Assembly: GCF_002335745.1 (NCBI RefSeq)
Contig: NZ_NIST01000001.1
Coordinates: forward strand, 4,447,410-4,511,409
Source: Evansella halocellulosilytica
GTDB lineage: Bacteria > Bacillota > Bacilli > Bacillales > Salisediminibacteriaceae
Direction: 5' to 3'
DNA: 64,000 nt
The first letter of the stretch is position 1, and every line of letters begins with the position of its first letter. Shown piece by piece: positions 8,715-16,831 of this stretch. Both the position numbers and the translations under genes were made by a program. Under the pieces are notes generated by a model. The model had not been told where the DNA came from. It made no database searches and saw only the letters and a program-made list of their open reading frames with translations.

Positions 8715-9395
8715 ATGTTTTTTCATCCGATGGATTTTTTAATCATTATTGCATTTGTGCTTGCGATGTGGGCTCAATCGAAAGTGAAAACGAACTTTGA
8801 GAGATGGTCTAACGTAAGAGCATCCTCTGGGATGAACGGGGCTGCGGTTGCACGGAACATCCTAAATCAAGAAGGACTTCATAACGTTCGCATTGAGCTT
8901 TCAAAAAATGGTGCGTTATCTGATCATTACGACCCAAGCTCTAAAACAGTTAGACTGTCAGAACCTGTTTATCACGGCAACTCCATTGCAGCATTGTCCG
9001 TTGCCGCTCACGAGGTTGGTCATGCGATCCAACATCATACAAAATATCCGATGCTCGTATTGCGTCACCGTTTATTTCCTCTCGCAAACCTTGGTTCACA
9101 GCTAGCACCTATGCTCTTAATAGGCGGTTTTCTTTTAAACATCATGAACTTAGTTGGACTAGGAATTGCATTTTTTGCTGGTGCTGTGTTATTTCAAGTT
9201 GTCACACTCCCAGTCGAGTTCAATGCATCAAGCAGAGCGAAGGACAAATTAATCGAGATGGGATTAATATCGAGTAATGAAGAAAAAGGAGTTGGCAACG
9301 TATTAAATGCTGCAGCACTTACTTATGTAGCCAGTACATTAATCGCTCTTTTACAATTAATTAAGTTCATTATGATTTTCAGAGGAAGACGTTAG
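8715..9395 (+). CDS. yugP: YugP-family membrane zinc metallopeptidase
   Basis: 226 residues. The zinc-site motif HEVGH is at residues 99-103 (AAHEVGHAIQHH), and the third ligand is likely the Glu of LPVEFNASSRA. There is one N-terminal membrane segment (about 7-20) and two or three more after the active site. The family (neutral zinc metallopeptidase, DUF-type YugP) is of unknown substrate. A frame extends up to 8676, but the ATG at 8715 has AAAAAGGAGA at the right distance and gives the usual length of 225. Its promoter region holds GGTCA half-sites shared with the divergent TetR gene. Confidence 0.88.
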   Translation: MFFHPMDFLIIIAFVLAMWAQSKVKTNFERWSNVRASSGMNGAAVARNILNQEGLHNVRIELSKNGALSDHYDPSSKTVRLSEPVYHGNSIAALSVAAHEVGHAIQHHTKYPMLVLRHRLFPLANLGSQLAPMLLIGGFLLNIMNLVGLGIAFFAGAVLFQVVTLPVEFNASSRAKDKLIEMGLISSNEEKGVGNVLNAAALTYVASTLIALLQLIKFIMIFRGRR

Positions 9396-9437
9396 TATCG
9401 CTAACTAAAAATAACGATTATTGAAAGGGAGATTTAC

Positions 9438-10187
9438 ATGGTACACCCTACTACATCGATTGATTTAAAAAAATTGAAGGCATTGAAAACCGAACTAACT
9501 CGGTTTATGATGTCCTATAAATTTGCATTAGATGAAATGACAACAAAAATTGATATTTTAAAACAAGAATTCCACTATGTTCACGACTACAATCCAATTG
9601 AACATGTGAAATCGCGAGTAAAATCACCAGAAAGCATTGTTAAAAAGGTTCATAGGAAAGGCTATGAACTTTCGTTGCCATCTATAAAAGAGAATATTCG
9701 TGACATCGCTGCTGTTCGAATTACTTGTTCATTTATTTCAGATATTTATGAATTAAGCGAGATGATTCAACAACAAAAAGATATTAATGTGATTGAATGT
9801 AAAGATTATATTGAAAATCCAAAACCGAATGGTTACCAAAGTCTGCACTTAATTTTACAAATCCCAATTTTTATGTCAGATAGAGAAGATCTCGTCTATG
9901 TAGAAGTACAAATCAGGACGATCGCCATGGACTTTTGGGCGAGCTTAGAACATAAAATTCATTATAAATATCAAGGGGCTATTCCTGATCGATTAAGTAA
10001 TGAATTAAAAGAAGCAGCTACATCTGCAGCAGCTCTCGATAAAAAGATGGAGAACATCCACAGAGAAATAAATGATCTAAAGGAAGCAATCGAACCAGAG
10101 GACGAACTAAAGCAATTGAATATTAACAATGAACGCTTCCAGCTCCCATATGATTTTCTTACAACATACTTAAATTCGGGAGAATAA
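9438..10187 (+). CDS. sasA: small alarmone synthetase (YwaC/RelP-type (p)ppGpp synthetase)
   Basis: 249 residues with a RelA/SpoT-type synthetase domain and no hydrolase, TGS or ACT domains. Motifs include HVKSRVKSPESIV, VHRKGYEL, DIAAVRITCSFISDIYEL, NPKPNGYQSLHL (pyrophosphate transfer/nucleotide binding) and VEVQIRTIAMDFWASLEHKI. These match B. subtilis YwaC (SasA) better than YjbM (SasB). It makes ppGpp/pppGpp from GTP or GDP plus ATP. The C-terminal tail is about 35 residues longer than in YwaC. In B. subtilis ywaC is induced by cell-wall stress; no such promoter is evident here. Ribosome-binding site is AAAGGGAG. Confidence 0.88.
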   Translation: MVHPTTSIDLKKLKALKTELTRFMMSYKFALDEMTTKIDILKQEFHYVHDYNPIEHVKSRVKSPESIVKKVHRKGYELSLPSIKENIRDIAAVRITCSFISDIYELSEMIQQQKDINVIECKDYIENPKPNGYQSLHLILQIPIFMSDREDLVYVEVQIRTIAMDFWASLEHKIHYKYQGAIPDRLSNELKEAATSAAALDKKMENIHREINDLKEAIEPEDELKQLNINNERFQLPYDFLTTYLNSGE

Positions 10188-10365
10188 TAATAAAAAGAGG
10201 ACAAAAATTATTTAGCGTCTGATCGCATATAATATACAAGCGCTAGTCTGGAGATAAATATCGAAGACGTTATGACAATATATTCATGGTACAGGGATCA
10301 AAAATGACACTTTGCAGGTCTTTTTTCTTACCTTTTAGAACAGGCTCTATTTATGAGAGGATCTT

Positions 10366-10374
10366 TGTTATAAT
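10366..10374 (+). promoter_or_regulatory. extended -10 promoter of the toxin transcript
   Basis: TGTTATAAT: a perfect TATAAT preceded by the TGn extension, about 65 bases upstream of the toxin start codon. No strong -35 is visible, as is usual for extended -10 promoters. Confidence 0.65.
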
Positions 10375-10440
10375 GGGTTACGTAGTAGTTTAGAAAGCTC
10401 ATAGGGGGTTGGCTCATCTCCTTGAAAGGAGGTGATGCCT

Positions 10441-10527
10441 ATGATGACGGTTTCGGAATCGCTGACATTAATGATCTCATTTGGGATTTTGATTGTTGCT
10501 ATTCTGTCTTTTCATCAAAAAAGATAA
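10441..10527 (+). CDS. putative holin-like type I toxin, 28 aa
   Basis: A 28-codon ORF starting MMTVSESLTLMISFG and ending SFHQKR. It has a short polar N-terminus, one membrane-spanning helix and a basic C-terminus, and the V-x-E-x-L-x-LMISFG pattern is that of the putative holin-like toxin family (TxpA/BsrG-like). The ribosome-binding site AAGGAGGTGAT is a complete complement of the 16S tail, ending 4 bases before the ATG; an ATG at 10435 lies inside it. The mRNA 3' part is overlapped by a predicted antisense RNA. Such toxins damage the membrane when expressed without antitoxin. Confidence 0.75.
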   Translation: MMTVSESLTLMISFGILIVAILSFHQKR

Positions 10528-10662
10528 GCCCCCGAATATGAGTTAACGGCTAAACGGGGTGTCTTATCTCATTCCTAACGCCAATCCCCTTTGAAGGGAA
10601 CTGAACTATTACAGACCGTTAGTGTTGGAGCACTAGCGGTCATTTTCATTTTATGACTTCTT
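10516..10662 (-). ncRNA. predicted antisense antitoxin RNA
   Basis: On the minus strand a promoter (TTGATT, 18-base spacer, TATAAT at 10674-10669) would start an RNA near 10662. It would end at a hairpin formed by 10522-10534 and 10555-10569 (AGATAAG/CTTATCT with a GGGG core), followed on this strand by six Ts at 10522-10517. The RNA of about 145 nt would pair with the whole 3' untranslated region and the last codons of the toxin mRNA, the converging-3'-ends layout of txpA/ratA and bsrG/SR4. Predicted from sequence only. Confidence 0.6.
10614..10641 (+). terminator. terminator of the toxin mRNA
   Basis: GACCGTTAGTG pairs with CACTAGCGGTC (one mismatch) around a 6-base loop, then ATTTTCATTTT. 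Confidence 0.7.
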
Positions 10663-10668
10663 GTTTTT

Positions 10669-10698
10669 ATTATACCCTCATTATGGCGATGTAATCAA
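10669..10698 (-). promoter_or_regulatory. promoter of the antisense antitoxin
   Basis: Minus-strand TTGATT (10698-10693) and perfect TATAAT (10674-10669) with an 18-base spacer, facing the toxin gene. Confidence 0.6.
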
Positions 10699-10832
10699 CT
10701 CTAAAGGTTATTAACTTCTTGAAAAAATGAATAGCACGATTTTGACAAAAATGAACGTATTAAACTCTATAGGTTTTCACTTAATAATCAAATAAACAGG
10801 TTCGTTTATCGCCTTCAGATGAACCGCCTCAT

Positions 10833-11372
10833 TTATAGCTGTTTCAATAATAACCATTCCACTGCTTTCTCCAAATTATCTGCAATGAAATTAGGCTCTG
10901 CCTCATTCCACAAGCTGTCATACTCATGATTATAATATTTCCGCAATGCCTCTTTTCCCGCTCCCGTTTTAACTAAGATTGCGATGCAACCAGCTCGATG
11001 TGCTGCAACCATATCCGTCCAACGATCACCAATAACAACACAGTTGCTTAAGTTAATACCTTTTTCTCTTGCTGCTTGCTCTAGCATTCCAATATTGGGC
11101 TTGCGGCAATGACAGTCGTCACCTTGCCGATGTGGGCATAAATAGACATGATCAAACCCAAATGAATACAATTCATTTTCAAACTGCTCTTTTTTAGCTT
11201 TTCCGTTTGCGATCCCTGGCTGATTCGTAAAAGAAATAATATTAATGTTCTCGCGCTTCAATTTTTGAATTGAACGTAAGGAATAAGAATAAAGCGAAAA
11301 ATCTCCAGGGTATTCGATTTTGTCGTTCCCTCCTATTGTTCCATCTCTGTCGATAAAAACTGCTTCAATCAT
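10833..11372 (-). CDS. HAD-IIIA family phosphatase (GmhB-like)
   Basis: 179 residues. HAD motif I is FIDRDGTIG (nucleophile Asp8 and acid/base Asp10), motif II is ISFTNQ, motif III the Lys of CRKPNIGM and motif IV VVIGDRWTDM. A zinc-binding insert CPHRQGDDCHCRKP (Cys-His-Cys-Cys) is typical of the D,D-heptose 1,7-bisphosphate phosphatase/histidinol-phosphatase group. The substrate is not predictable since there are no heptose or histidine genes nearby. It follows the GNAT gene by 13 bases on the same strand, so the two are likely co-transcribed. Confidence 0.85.
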   Translation of the reverse strand: MIEAVFIDRDGTIGGNDKIEYPGDFSLYSYSLRSIQKLKRENINIISFTNQPGIANGKAKKEQFENELYSFGFDHVYLCPHRQGDDCHCRKPNIGMLEQAAREKGINLSNCVVIGDRWTDMVAAHRAGCIAILVKTGAGKEALRKYYNHEYDSLWNEAEPNFIADNLEKAVEWLLLKQL

Positions 11373-11385
11373 CTATTTCCTCCAT

Positions 11386-11886
11386 TTATTTTATAACCGA
11401 ATAGATAAACGTCGGTCTCCCGTAAATTAACGTTTCTTTTTCAAAGGCCATGCCAATTCGTTTTGCGACCCGAATTGATGGCTTGTTTTCTATGTATATC
11501 ATCGAGATTAGCCGTGACTGGTTCAATTCATTCTGTCCATACTCCTTTGACGCGTTAGCCGCCTCCGTTGCATAACCTTTCCCCCAATATTTTCGAGCAA
11601 ATAAATAACCGATCTCCATTTCATTTTGTCCGTCAACCGTTTGTGGGACGATTCCACACTGACCGACAAACGTACCGTCATCCTTTAACTCACATATCCA
11701 AAGACCAACACCAGACTTCTCATAGTTGTCTAGATTCCAGTGAATCCATTTTCTTGCCTCATCGTTCGTTTTTGTTGAACGATAGTACTGCATGGCAACG
11801 GGATCCGAAAAAATTTCCATTAAATGTTCCTCATCACCAAGTGTCATTTTTCTTAAAGTCAACCTCTCCGTTTCAATCACCTTCAT
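11386..11886 (-). CDS. GNAT acetyltransferase (RimJ/RimL type)
   Basis: 166 residues with a single GNAT domain. It starts TERLTLRKMT, has strand-pair IGYLFARKYWGKGYATEAA containing the acetyl-CoA pyrophosphate loop (WGKGYA, the Q/RxxGxG/A motif), and ends with IENKPSIRVAKRIGM, the N-x-x-S-x-x-x-x-E/K-x-x-G-F/M motif of the RimL-like subgroup. The substrate, a protein N-terminus or small amine, is unknown. First gene of a two-gene unit with the HAD phosphatase. Confidence 0.88.
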   Translation of the reverse strand: MKVIETERLTLRKMTLGDEEHLMEIFSDPVAMQYYRSTKTNDEARKWIHWNLDNYEKSGVGLWICELKDDGTFVGQCGIVPQTVDGQNEMEIGYLFARKYWGKGYATEAANASKEYGQNELNQSRLISMIYIENKPSIRVAKRIGMAFEKETLIYGRPTFIYSVIK

Positions 11887-12148
11887 GGTATACTCTCCTT
11901 TCGAAATGGTTTCGTCTCCAATTTATATTCCGATATACTCCTCGTATATTCGATCACGGTTATACATACTATTTAATTTTAACATAATATACCACCTACT
12001 GAAGCAATCATATCTATGAATCACACTTAAGCGAACCTTTTTTTAAAAACTTTTGATAATTAATGGAAAATTAAGAACATTTATTCTCATATATGTTAGG
12101 TTCTGTCGATATAATAGTATAAAACAACTTTCGGAGTGGAGAGAGACA

Positions 12149-13252
12149 ATGAAATCCAATCCAAAACGTTTACTCAAAAATCTGTCAAACGAGCTTAATG
12201 AGCTATTAAACGTTCTCTATGAAGAATCGAAACGGTATGAAAAGGTTTCCGAAAAGCTCATTATGAAAAATGCGATGATTTTGATGATCCGGAAGCTGAA
12301 AGGTCTTCTCAGATTTCGAGGAATTTTAGGAATATTTATCGTCTTGATTCCAAGTTGGATTTTGTCAGAAACAACAAATGCATTCCAAAGAATACTCCAC
12401 TTGCCATTCAGTTCAAAACTTTTATTATCATTCATCCTCATCATCCTATTAGTAAGTATCTTAAGAATGATCACATTAAACGCGATGAGTACAATTGACA
12501 GCGATTTATTCCATTTAGGCGTGTATGAAAAACGAAGAAAAAAAGAATATCGGTCACTCATTTCATTAGCAAAGGAAAAAGATTATATTTATACAATTCG
12601 AGAAGAAGTGGAGAAAAGGTTAGAAAGCGATACCGACAACGAACAACACGTAAAGCAGCAAATTGCTGAATATGAGGAGGAGCTTCAACGATGTGAGGAG
12701 GTCATAAAAGAAAAAGATGAAGCGATTCAAGAATTGTTACAAGTATTAAAAGATACGGAAAGCTCCGCCGATTTGTTTAAAGAAAAGTATGAAATGTTAA
12801 TGGAATTCCTTTACGAACTAAAATCAAAATTAAATTTATTAGTGAACGATCAATTCACATTAGATAATATTAATTTCGGATCAAATTATTCATTATATCG
12901 TGTAGAAAAAACAGGATTAACATTTATCGATGCATATGGCATAAATAAAGCTGAAATGGACAAATTCATTCCTTTCAATCAATCAGATAATAAATATATT
13001 CAATCATTAAATAAAACACAACATGACCCACTAATTATGAAAGACTTTATTTCTTGGAAACGAACGTTACAGGATGGCAGTGATTGGATCTTATCGTTAC
13101 ACTTAAATGTATCCAACAGAGAAAAATTTAATTTATCGGAGGAAGCTGGAAAAATAAATGTAACGATAACTCAAGAACTTTTATGGATTTGTTGTGAGCT
13201 GTTAAATAAGTACACTCGAAAAAAGAAAAAAGGTAAAACGTTTCGTAACTGA
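12149..13252 (+). CDS. unrecognised membrane-anchored coiled-coil protein
   Basis: 367 residues from the ATG at 12149, which has GGAGTGGAGAG upstream; the frame is open to 12053 without a better start. Layout: charged helical N-terminus (1-45), two membrane segments (about 57-77 and 87-108), a long Glu/Lys-rich coiled coil (about 125-225), then a mixed globular C-terminal domain of about 130 residues with tryptophans and a basic end (RKKKKGKTFRN). The overall plan resembles a membrane sensor with a cytoplasmic domain, but I see no kinase, cyclase or GAF signature. It stands alone between convergent genes and ends in a strong terminator. Confidence 0.65.
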   Translation: MKSNPKRLLKNLSNELNELLNVLYEESKRYEKVSEKLIMKNAMILMIRKLKGLLRFRGILGIFIVLIPSWILSETTNAFQRILHLPFSSKLLLSFILIILLVSILRMITLNAMSTIDSDLFHLGVYEKRRKKEYRSLISLAKEKDYIYTIREEVEKRLESDTDNEQHVKQQIAEYEEELQRCEEVIKEKDEAIQELLQVLKDTESSADLFKEKYEMLMEFLYELKSKLNLLVNDQFTLDNINFGSNYSLYRVEKTGLTFIDAYGINKAEMDKFIPFNQSDNKYIQSLNKTQHDPLIMKDFISWKRTLQDGSDWILSLHLNVSNREKFNLSEEAGKINVTITQELLWICCELLNKYTRKKKKGKTFRN

Positions 13253-13290
13253 AAGAAAATGAGGTGTGCCATCGCCACCTCATTTTCTTT
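13252..13290. terminator. strong bidirectional terminator
   Basis: A 15-bp perfect stem, AAAGAAAATGAGGTG with CACCTCATTTTCTTT, around a 9-base loop; it serves the coiled-coil gene and the small ORF converging from the right. Confidence 0.85.
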
Positions 13291-13320
13291 CGTTTTATCT
13301 ACTTATCATATTGTAGAATA

Positions 13321-13425
13321 TTATTTGCTTAATGCTTTTTTCGCCTTTTCTCTTGCTCGATCATTTTCTTTTTTTTGATCGCTCAACATTTTCTCCATCA
13401 TTTTCGACGAATCTGACTTGTTCAC
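13321..13425 (-). CDS. 34-aa charged small protein
   Basis: GTG-started ORF reading MNKSDSSKMMEKMLSDQKKE then NDRAREKAKKALSK. It has a full GAGGAGG ribosome-binding site 8 bases upstream and is almost wholly helical and basic. It ends next to the terminator at 13252-13290. The excellent ribosome-binding site argues that it is translated. I do not recognise the family. Confidence 0.5.
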   Translation of the reverse strand: MNKSDSSKMMEKMLSDQKKENDRAREKAKKALSK

Positions 13426-13528
13426 AAGAAAATCCTCCTCTTTACTATCTTATTTCATACATGCTCTCCAAGTTCCATATTTGTTATACGCATAATGGAC
13501 GAGCATTATTCATTTGTTTGAAAAAAAT

Positions 13529-14921
13529 TCAGAAGCCCGCATTTGTATTTTTTGCTGAACGCACTTTTTTTAAAGTAATAGCAAGCGTCAGAACATATAA
13601 ACAACCTGCTAAAGCTGCCATAAGTGCCAATATGAAGAAAATATTACTATATTTCACAATCATTTCATTTGTTAAAAAAGGGTTTAGACTAAATCCAGAA
13701 ACACCGATGTCTAGTAATTTACCAAGAACTGTTGTTGCCACAGCACCAGCAATAAAATTGAACATCGTAAAGAAACCCATTCCAATCCCTGTTTGTTTTG
13801 CAGGTAGTGTCTTGGAGATCGTATTTGACATCCCTACTCTAATAAATGTGGCACCAACATTTCCGAACATTAAAATTAGCATGATAAGAACTGGAGGGAT
13901 GCCGGTAAAAGCAAACAGAAAGCTGTAACAGAGGAAAATCAGTACTACAGCTAACATAACCAAGTATAAATCACCTTTTTCATCTGCCAACCTCCCACCT
14001 CTTTTGCCGAGCACAGCTGCAGCAATTGCTGGTGGAAACATCAATGCACCGATCATAAATGGTGACAGATTGTTAACATCAGCGAATAGTAAGGGCGGCA
14101 TAAACGAAATCGCAAAAATTAGGAATGCTACTAAAAATGTTACACCTAAACCTATTGTATATCGTTTGTTTTGAAAAAGTTCAGGCTTTACAAATGGATT
14201 CTCTGCAAAGAAAATCCATTTTAAAAACATAATTGCGGAAAAAGCTCCAGCAGAAAGGAGAACGAAATTTTCCTGAGTGAGCGCTAAAAGAGATAAAACT
14301 ACTGTTGACGTAAGCAATATCCCCCCCTATTAAATCAACCTTTCCTCTCTCCCCTCGTTCATCATCTAGATATTTTCGAAAGAGCGGAACAGTAATTAAA
14401 GTCAAAAATGGTATACAAAAGAGATATCGCCAGTTCACAACTTCTGAGACAAATCCGGATAGAACAGGTCCAAGCGCTGTGCCAATTGCCATTCCAACTG
14501 CCATTGTTCCGAGCGCTCTTCCTCTTTTTTCTTCCGGGAAGTAACGAACCGGTATAATCATTGCAATTGTCGGAATGACTGCTGCACCGGCAGCCTGTAA
14601 AACTCGTGCTGCAATAACCATTCCGTAATTTACTGACGTAACACCAATAAGAGAACCAAAGGCAAATACAAGTAACCCAAACGTCAATAAATCCTTCAAG
14701 CGGTACTGATCCGCAAGCTTTCCGTAAAAAACCGTGCCAGTCGCGTATACGATCATATAACTCGACATCATCCAGCTTACTTGAGAGGACGTCAATACAA
14801 ACTCATTCCGAATAACAGGTAGGACAACGTTAAATAAAAAAACATTCATAACTGAAAAAATCAAAGTGAAAACTAAAATGTTTAATAATATTTCTTCTTT
14901 TCGGTGACCTTTTACTTTCAT
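13529..14921 (-). pseudogene. Tet(L)-like 14-TM MFS efflux transporter, single frameshift
   Basis: The N-terminal part (from 14921) and C-terminal part (to 13529) are in different frames that join at a run of seven Gs (plus-strand C7 at 14321-14327). Removing one base would give a continuous protein of about 463 residues, the length of Tet(L)/Tet(K). The N-half has the MFS motif A GKLADQYRLKD, RVLQAAGAA and the antiporter motif C region GTALGPVLSGFV. The C-half holds the remaining eight or so membrane segments. It would be a drug/proton (DHA2) antiporter. The frameshift may be a real mutation, a phase-variable tract or a sequencing error. A TetR gene lies just upstream, with matching operators. 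Confidence 0.85.
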
Positions 14922-14973
14922 TTTTTTTCAGAGCCCCTTTCGATAATCTTATTTAATAAAATTACCAATGAAC

Positions 14974-14989
14974 GCAAGTGCTTACTTAC
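14974..14989. promoter_or_regulatory. TetR operator in front of the MFS gene
   Basis: GCAAGTGCTTACTTAC, an imperfect palindrome 53 bases upstream of the MFS start. Fourteen of 16 positions match the site upstream of the adjacent tetR gene (15625-15640). Confidence 0.6.
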
Positions 14990-15007
14990 ATATTTTTTAA
15001 AAAAGAA

Positions 15008-15607
15008 CTAGGGAGTTAATGCCCTAGTAAATAAGTGAACACTTTCGTTTATATAATCATCCATTAACACACCAGGAAAAGATGATCCCTTCGAATTCAA
15101 TTGACTAATAAAAGCACCGTAATTCATCCACATAAATGATAGCGCCTGAAGTTCGGGGTTGGAACAGACAATTTTCCCTCGGTCAGTCATCTCAGTAAAA
15201 TAATGTGTCAGTAATGACTTTAATTGTAACGGATGTGAATTAGCTTTCACTTTAAATTCCGAAAGCACAGCATTTTCCTTCAAAGTGATCTGGATCATCT
15301 TTCGGTTTCGAGACATAATCGCATGGTACTTCCTGCTAATAAGCAACAAATCCGTTTCTAACTCCCAAACTAATTTTTCCTGAAACAGCTTTGTCATTTC
15401 TTCACCGTAATGATAGCGGTGAAAAGCAGACTCGAAAAGGTTTAGTTTACTTCCGAATTGACGAAACAGTGTAACTTCATTCACGTTTGCCTCAGCTGCT
15501 ATTTCTTTTGTGGAAACACCGTTGTATCCTCTCTCAGCTATAAGATCAATCGCTGCCATCATTAGTTTCTCCCTGTTATCCACGCTCTTCTGATTGTTAG
15601 ACATCAT
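15008..15607 (-). CDS. TetR-family regulator of the MFS pump
   Basis: 199 residues. The N-terminal HTH is VSTKEIAAEANVNEVTLFRQ (about 36-55), followed by a helical effector domain containing Trp/Met-rich segments. It lies directly upstream of the MFS gene on the same strand, and near-identical 16-bp palindromes flank it, one in each promoter, so it very probably represses both itself and the pump. The start is preceded by GGAGGAATAG; ATG at 15607 or 15604. Confidence 0.9.
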   Translation of the reverse strand: MMSNNQKSVDNREKLMMAAIDLIAERGYNGVSTKEIAAEANVNEVTLFRQFGSKLNLFESAFHRYHYGEEMTKLFQEKLVWELETDLLLISRKYHAIMSRNRKMIQITLKENAVLSEFKVKANSHPLQLKSLLTHYFTEMTDRGKIVCSNPELQALSFMWMNYGAFISQLNSKGSSFPGVLMDDYINESVHLFTRALTP

Positions 15608-15624
15608 CTATTCCTCCAATGAAT

Positions 15625-15640
15625 GTAAGTAATTACTTGC
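15625..15640. promoter_or_regulatory. TetR autoregulatory operator
   Basis: Minus strand GCAAGTAATTACTTAC, palindromic with one mismatch, 18 bases upstream of the tetR start codon. Shares its consensus GCAAGTNNTTACTTAC with 14974-14989. Confidence 0.65.
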
Positions 15641-15740
15641 ACACATTATATTCTGCTACATACTATCATGTCAAATGTTTTCAAACGTTTGTAAAAAGTC
15701 AGGCTTTATGTCTACAAATTATCCGCACATAGAGACTATT

Positions 15741-15830
15741 CCAAGTTCCTTGACGGTGGGAAAAGCAGAAAAAGGACCGCCAAGAGAAAATTCCAATTTC
15801 CTTGACGGTAGGAAAACCAGTTCTATTCGT
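15741..15830. repeat. short dispersed repeat, two direct copies and one inverted core
   Basis: TTCCTTGACGGTGGGAAAAG (near 15748) recurs as TTCCTTGACGGTAGGAAAAC (near 15798). Between them ACCGCCAAGAG is the inverted core of the same motif. A related copy with the GGACCGCCAAGAGA start is embedded in the repeat cluster at 45411-45460. No gene overlaps it. Confidence 0.55.
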
Positions 15831-15890
15831 GTTTTTAAAGAATTTAACCAAGAAGTCTCCTACTTCAAGCGCAGCTAACTAGTGAATCGT

Positions 15891-16688
15891 TCACACTAGG
15901 TCAATTCTTTTTACTTGAATATCTTCAAGGTCTAGCCACGTTTTGGCAACGAGTTCAAAGGTCGTTCCTGGACCTGTCGTATAAAACGAATGATTAGGCT
16001 CTTTCTCACTCTGTGCAAGAAGCTTTTCATGGTATAACAGTGCACTAACTTCTCGTGCTGATTCATCGCCAGAACTAATTACTTCTACATCTTTTCCGGC
16101 TATTTCATGAATAACAGGAGCAAGAAGCGGATAATGAGTACAGCCGAGAATAAGACTGTCAATCGTCGTTTGCAAAATAGGCTGTAACGTTTCTTCTACA
16201 GCTTGACGAGCTTCTTTTCCATTTAAAATGCCTTTCTCTACTAACGGAACGAATTTTGGGCATGCTAAGCTCTCTACTTTCACTCGTGGATTAATGTTCG
16301 TCAGTTCCCGCTCATATGCACCACTATGAATCGTCCCTTCAGTCCCAATTACACCGACATGATCATTTTTTGTAGATTTGATTGCAGCGATCGCTCCTGG
16401 ATGAATAACCCCGATCACCGGAATCGTTAATCGATCTCGCGCTTCTTCCAAGACAACAGCTGTTGCTGTATTACAAGCAATGACAAGCATCTTAATTTCA
16501 TGAAAAAGAAGATAGTCAATCATTTCCCACGTGTACTGCCTTACTTCGTTAACAGGTCTTGGACCGTAAGGACAACGAGCAGTATCACCAATATAGATGA
16601 TTTCTTCTTTTGGTAGCTGACGGATTAATTCAGAAACAACGGTCAAGCCGCCGACCCCTGAATCAATCACTCCTATTGGTTTATCCAA
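15891..16688 (-). CDS. racE: glutamate racemase
   Basis: Interconverts L- and D-glutamate for peptidoglycan (and polyglutamate) synthesis; cytoplasmic. The protein of 265 residues starts [13 protein letters not shown], has the [14 protein letters not shown] segment, the two catalytic cysteines in VIACNTAT (Cys72) and LILGCTHYP, and [10 protein letters not shown]. The TTG at 16688 is preceded by AGAAGGA and matches the N-terminus of B. subtilis RacE; the frame is open to an ATG at 16715 that lacks a ribosome-binding site. It follows ysmB, as in B. subtilis, with a 143-base gap. Confidence 0.95.
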   Translation of the reverse strand: MDKPIGVIDSGVGGLTVVSELIRQLPKEEIIYIGDTARCPYGPRPVNEVRQYTWEMIDYLLFHEIKMLVIACNTATAVVLEEARDRLTIPVIGVIHPGAIAAIKSTKNDHVGVIGTEGTIHSGAYERELTNINPRVKVESLACPKFVPLVEKGILNGKEARQAVEETLQPILQTTIDSLILGCTHYPLLAPVIHEIAGKDVEVISSGDESAREVSALLYHEKLLAQSEKEPNHSFYTTGPGTTFELVAKTWLDLEDIQVKRIDLV

Positions 16689-16831
16689 GGTAAAGTCCTT
16701 CTCTCTTTTCTTCATTTCATTTATGCACTATGGCATATTCTTGTTCGTTTACACTTCATATTTCGTTTTTACAGACATATAAATGTCGGTCATTTCACAA
16801 TATGACCGACAGATTCATTCATTGCATTCAA

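Noticed and set aside
10971-11987. Plus-strand ORFs opposite the HAD and GNAT genes
   Set aside because: Shadow frames of clear minus-strand genes, lacking start signals and family features.
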